From positions 1 through 26,664 of the forward strand of contig JBBRNH010000085.1 of the NCBI GenBank assembly GCA_038230415.1: DNA of 26,664 bases, written 5' to 3'. A model generated the notes under the pieces. It searched no databases. It was not told the origin of the DNA and was given only the letters and a program-made list of their open reading frames with translations. Made by a program: the position numbers and the translations under genes. Position 1 is the first letter of the stretch, and every line of letters starts with the position of its first letter. Positions 24,565 to 26,664 of the stretch are shown here, in pieces. The stretch is from JBBRNH01 sp038230415. Lineage in GTDB: Bacteria; Bacteroidota; Bacteroidia; Cytophagales; Spirosomataceae.

Positions 24565-25425
24565 TTAAAGGCAGTTGTAATAATACTCTGTGACATTGGG
24601 GTAGGTGGTATAGGGCCAGAAACCAATATTGGTGCGTTCTCCGTACTCAATTTTTTTAGTTACTTTCTTCTGTTTATCAAAGACGTATTTTTGCGTTTTG
24701 ACATATACAGATCCAATAGGATAAGGAGAAGGGCCATCCTGAGATATGGTTTCCTTTAACAGGAGATTTTTATTGATATATCCCAAGAAAGGATTGGAGG
24801 CTACGACTATAGTACTGTCGTAATCATAGGTCAAGATAATATTTCCATTACCTTCTAAAGCAGAACTTACCCTTTTGATTATATTCCCCTCTTTTACTTC
24901 TACACTCTTATTATAGTTATTACTCACTTTTAATAGATAGCCATCCTTATCGTATAAAGTATTGTCTCCGTCAAATGTCTTTAACGGAAATCCATTTGCA
25001 TCTAGTTCGACTGAATCTCGCTTTTCTCGCACGAGTTTTTTATCGAAATAGTATTTATAATGACGAATAAAATGACTAATTGTATAACTGTAGCGAGTTG
25101 TATCAAGAGCTGAGTCTGAGTAAACGTTATACTCAGACTTTAACTTCCCATTGAGATCATAGCCATATGAAGTGTCTCGCTGTTTGTTGAGCGTAACCAA
25201 ACGTCCATTAATCATCATCTGCTCTGGCGGTGAACCGGCAAAAACCTGGGTATCTTCCTGTTTGTAGATGATCTTTACCACTCTGTCCCCATGCAAACCG
25301 GGACAATTGTAATCAGGCAGGCCAACCACCACTGGCGGCTTTACCTCCTCCACCTCTTTCTTGCAGCCGATGCCCACGCCCAGCAAGGTCAGAAAAAGCA
25401 GGCTATATAGCATCGTCGTTTTCAT
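24565..25425 (-). CDS. Hypothetical lipoprotein, YD-repeat-like
   Basis: This 286-residue predicted lipoprotein has the signal MKTTMLYSLLFLTLLGVGIGC with Cys21. The mature part is rich in Tyr, Asp and Lys and has recurring YDLNGKLKSEY / YDKDGYLLK / ELDANGFPLK stretches. These resemble the YD/RHS-like beta repeats seen in DUF4595-type Bacteroidota lipoproteins. ATG 25425 is chosen because the lipoprotein signal starts there and a promoter-like sequence lies just upstream. The longer frame (to 25452) would begin inside that promoter. The gene is AT-rich compared with its flanks. It precedes the SASA esterase gene by 46 bp, so they may be co-transcribed. Function is unknown. Confidence 0.75.
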   Translation of the reverse strand: MKTTMLYSLLFLTLLGVGIGCKKEVEEVKPPVVVGLPDYNCPGLHGDRVVKIIYKQEDTQVFAGSPPEQMMINGRLVTLNKQRDTSYGYDLNGKLKSEYNVYSDSALDTTRYSYTISHFIRHYKYYFDKKLVREKRDSVELDANGFPLKTFDGDNTLYDKDGYLLKVSNNYNKSVEVKEGNIIKRVSSALEGNGNIILTYDYDSTIVVASNPFLGYINKNLLLKETISQDGPSPYPIGSVYVKTQKYVFDKQKKVTKKIEYGERTNIGFWPYTTYPNVTEYYYNCL

Positions 25426-25449
25426 GGGCTTCGTTGCGTTTTGGTAAAA

Positions 25450-25479
25450 CAAAGGTGACGGGTAAAATCAAGGACACAA
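25450..25479 (-). promoter_or_regulatory. Candidate promoter of the lipoprotein-SASA gene pair
   Basis: Read on the minus strand there is TTG (25479-25477), then 19 nt, then CACCTTTG (25457-25450), matching the Bacteroidota -33/-7 pattern TTG-N19-21-TAnnTTTG except for one base. Transcription would start about 20 nt before ATG 25425. The -33 element lies inside the operator-like repeat. Confidence 0.55.
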
Positions 25480-25520
25480 GGGGGCGATAACCTACTTTTC
25501 GGGGGGTTATAACCTACTTT
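25460..25520. repeat. Two tandem operator-like repeats, 22-bp period
   Basis: ATAACCTACTTT occurs at 25487-25498 and again at 25509-25520, exactly 22 bp apart (two helical turns), each preceded by a G run. The second copy contains the palindrome GGTTATAACC. The left part (25460-25498) matches 20796-20834. The repeats overlap the 3' end of the LuxR-like gene and lie directly upstream of the lipoprotein promoter. Confidence 0.75.
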
Positions 25521-25881
25521 TTTTGCTCCGTAGTCAGAGAAACCCCTTGCAGGAATGGTTTGTGTTCGGCCACATACCGGCTCAGGCAATGCCAGCCCGT
25601 GCCGGTCAGCCCCAACGTAGCCAGAATACCCGTTTTCTGCTTGTTAATGGCTTTCTCCGTTCGGCAAAGCCGGTTGCCAATCTGAGCATTGGTCAGGCCG
25701 TCGGCAGTCAGGCGCAGAATGTCGCGTTGGTAGGGGTTCAGCAACTCCCAGCCGGGGGGCGTTTGCGGGGCGTGTGGCAGGTGCAGGGCGGCTTCTAAAA
25801 GCAGCCGCAGCAGTTCGGGGTCCCCAGATGTAACTATATTATGGGGGGGGCAATTTGTTGGGACGTAGAAGCGTATAGCAT
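25514..25881 (-). CDS. Small LuxR-type HTH regulator, frame broken at a C8 tract (OFF state or pseudogene)
   Basis: A LuxR/FixJ-type winged HTH is encoded at the C-terminus (LLNPYQRDILRLTADGLTNAQIGNRL..EKAINKQKTGILATLGL). In the intact frame there is no ATG; only a TTG at 25744 could start a 76-residue form. However, an ATG at 25881 opens a frame (MLYASTSQQIAPP) that reaches a run of eight Cs (25850-25843 on the minus strand) and then stops at TAG. Adding one C, or removing two, joins it exactly to the HTH frame, giving a 122-residue protein with HTH at about 50-93. A strong promoter lies just before this ATG. It may be phase-variable, a fixed frameshift or a sequencing error. It has no receiver domain. 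Confidence 0.7.
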
Positions 25882-25908
25882 AGCGAAATTGTGGTTAGTT
25901 GTGTGAGC

Positions 25909-25940
25909 CAAATATAGCCATTCATCCGTGATAAAATCAA
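25909..25940 (-). promoter_or_regulatory. Promoter of the LuxR-type gene
   Basis: On the minus strand TTG (25940-25938), 21 nt, then TATATTTG (25916-25909) match both Bacteroidota elements exactly. Predicted transcription starts about 20 nt before ATG 25881, which supports that ATG as the original start of the LuxR-type gene. Confidence 0.7.
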
Positions 25941-26049
25941 CCTGAATATGAAGAAATTGTTACTAAATAATACTTTGCTTTAAGTATGTATTTGTGATTA
26001 TTGCGTTGGTCGCGTTTTTCGCTGATACAGCACCGCCAACAGCAATCAG

Positions 26050-26139
26050 ATTCGGTTTGGGCGCAGACCGTTGCAACAGCCGCCATAAAAAATGCGTGAC
26101 GTTCTCCCGAACGTCACGCATAGCAAATTATCCGGGCCG
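26050..26139. repeat. 90-bp dispersed repeat, copy 2 (includes terminator, loop inverted)
   Basis: This is the partner of 20911-21000. Flanks and stem are the same, but the loop reads TCCC, the reverse complement of the GGGA loop in copy 1. Confidence 0.9.
26092..26121 (-). terminator. Intrinsic terminator of the upstream T9SS-sorted protein gene
   Basis: A 13-bp perfect stem (26092-26104 with 26109-26121) is followed on the minus strand by a run of Ts, 38 bp after the stop of the partial T9SS gene. Confidence 0.88.
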
Positions 26140-26159
26140 TAAAAACGGTGTGGGCCGGG

Positions 26160-26664
26160 TCAGTATTTCAGCACCTTCACCGTTTTTTGCTGCCCGCCGT
26201 TGCCCACCTGCAACAGCAGCACCCCGGCGGCTTCGCGGCTCACATCAAACAGATACTGCGCGGTCGGCTCGGTTTGATTCATCAACAGGCTCTCCAACAC
26301 CCGACCGTTGCCCGTGATGAGCCGCAACCGAACCGCCTGCTCGTTGACCCGGGTTACCTCTACCGTTACCTGCCCGTCGGTGGGGTTGCCCATCACCCGA
26401 ACCTGCAACCCGGTCAGCTCGTCGGCGTTGGCGGCTGACGCGGCCTCGCGGGTTCTGCCGGCACAGGCAGCCTTCAAATCAAACACATAACTCACCGTCT
26501 GTCCGTTTTGCCGGGCCATAATGGTGATGGGTTTGGCATCCTGCCGCAGGCCCGCTTCCACCCGCTGATTGGGGTTGGTTGTCCAGCCGGTGATGCCAAC
26601 GGCCATATACTCAACCGTGCCGCCGTTGCCCCCCGACGTGTTAAAGCGAATGTCGCCCGTTGAG
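26160..26664 (-). CDS. C-terminal part of a T9SS-sorted surface/secreted protein (cut by the window edge)
   Basis: This open frame runs off the right edge; 167 C-terminal residues are visible. It begins within a module of the form TSGGNGGTVEY...GITGW..NPN...ITIMARQNGQ. The same module type occurs twice in the SASA esterase (SGGNG...EY...GLR.W...F..QARQ.G). A T9SS type A sorting domain ends the chain (VRVMGNPTDGQVTVEV... to GVLLLQVGNGGQQKTVKVLKY). ATG 26606 is internal, not a start. The N-terminal domain, and so the function, lies outside the window. It is followed by the 90-bp repeat and terminator. Confidence 0.85.
   Translation of the reverse strand, partial: STGDIRFNTSGGNGGTVEYMAVGITGWTTNPNQRVEAGLRQDAKPITIMARQNGQTVSYVFDLKAACAGRTREAASAANADELTGLQVRVMGNPTDGQVTVEVTRVNEQAVRLRLITGNGRVLESLLMNQTEPTAQYLFDVSREAAGVLLLQVGNGGQQKTVKVLKY

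Noticed and set aside
25514..25744. Independent 76-residue HTH gene starting at TTG 25744
   Set aside because: The reading frame upstream of the TTG is coding-like (GDPELLRLLLEAALHLPHAP) and a promoter sits before ATG 25881, so the longer frameshifted gene explains the data better.

Overview
The window looks like a chromosomal segment from a GC-moderate Bacteroidota of the Cytophagales type (Spirosoma, Fibrella or Rudanella-like). The evidence is two type IX secretion (T9SS) C-terminal sorting domains, the order uppP-truB-ribF, a PpiC/PpiC/MoxR cluster, Bacteroidota-style promoters (TTG, then TAnnTTTG about 20 nt later), and weak or absent Shine-Dalgarno sites. The genus is an inference. No rRNA, tRNA, CRISPR array, transposase or integrase was seen.

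Region 1 (1-4311, + strand) is a housekeeping operon: uppP (cut by the window edge), truB and ribF. Two AT-rich genes are wedged between uppP and truB: an ABC/SMC-like AAA ATPase and a DUF4435/TOPRIM-like protein with 1-bp overlapping reading frames. Together they look like a PARIS-type (AriA/AriB) anti-phage pair.

Region 2 (4414-10399) holds a membrane fatty acid desaturase (+), convergent with a minus-strand cluster: a PpiC lipoprotein, a SurA-like periplasmic PPIase and a MoxR ATPase. Palindromic repeats separate the genes.

Region 3 (10400-20492) is mostly metabolic and envelope genes: an orphan C39-like cysteine peptidase, agmatine deiminase, an NmrA-type NAD(P)-binding protein, two convergent overlapping L,D-transpeptidases of different families, a translationally coupled Gfo/Idh/MocA oxidoreductase and 5-TM membrane protein, a divergent MFS transporter, a small orphan protein and an LEA14-like WHy-domain protein.

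Region 4 (20493-26664) is the accessory part, all on the minus strand. Reading leftwards there are: the 3' end of a T9SS-sorted protein; a 90-bp repeat containing its terminator; a small LuxR-type HTH gene with a textbook promoter but whose frame is broken at a run of eight Cs; two 22-bp-spaced operator-like repeats; a second promoter; an AT-rich lipoprotein gene; a large T9SS-sorted SASA esterase with a ricin-type lectin domain; and a second copy of the 90-bp terminator repeat, with its hairpin loop in the opposite orientation. A slippage-switched regulator next to operator repeats in front of surface-protein genes is the most interesting candidate system here, alongside the PARIS-like insertion.

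Short intergenic palindromes built from repeated words (four word families, six sites) occur between genes throughout. Some create false N-terminal extensions of neighbouring genes.
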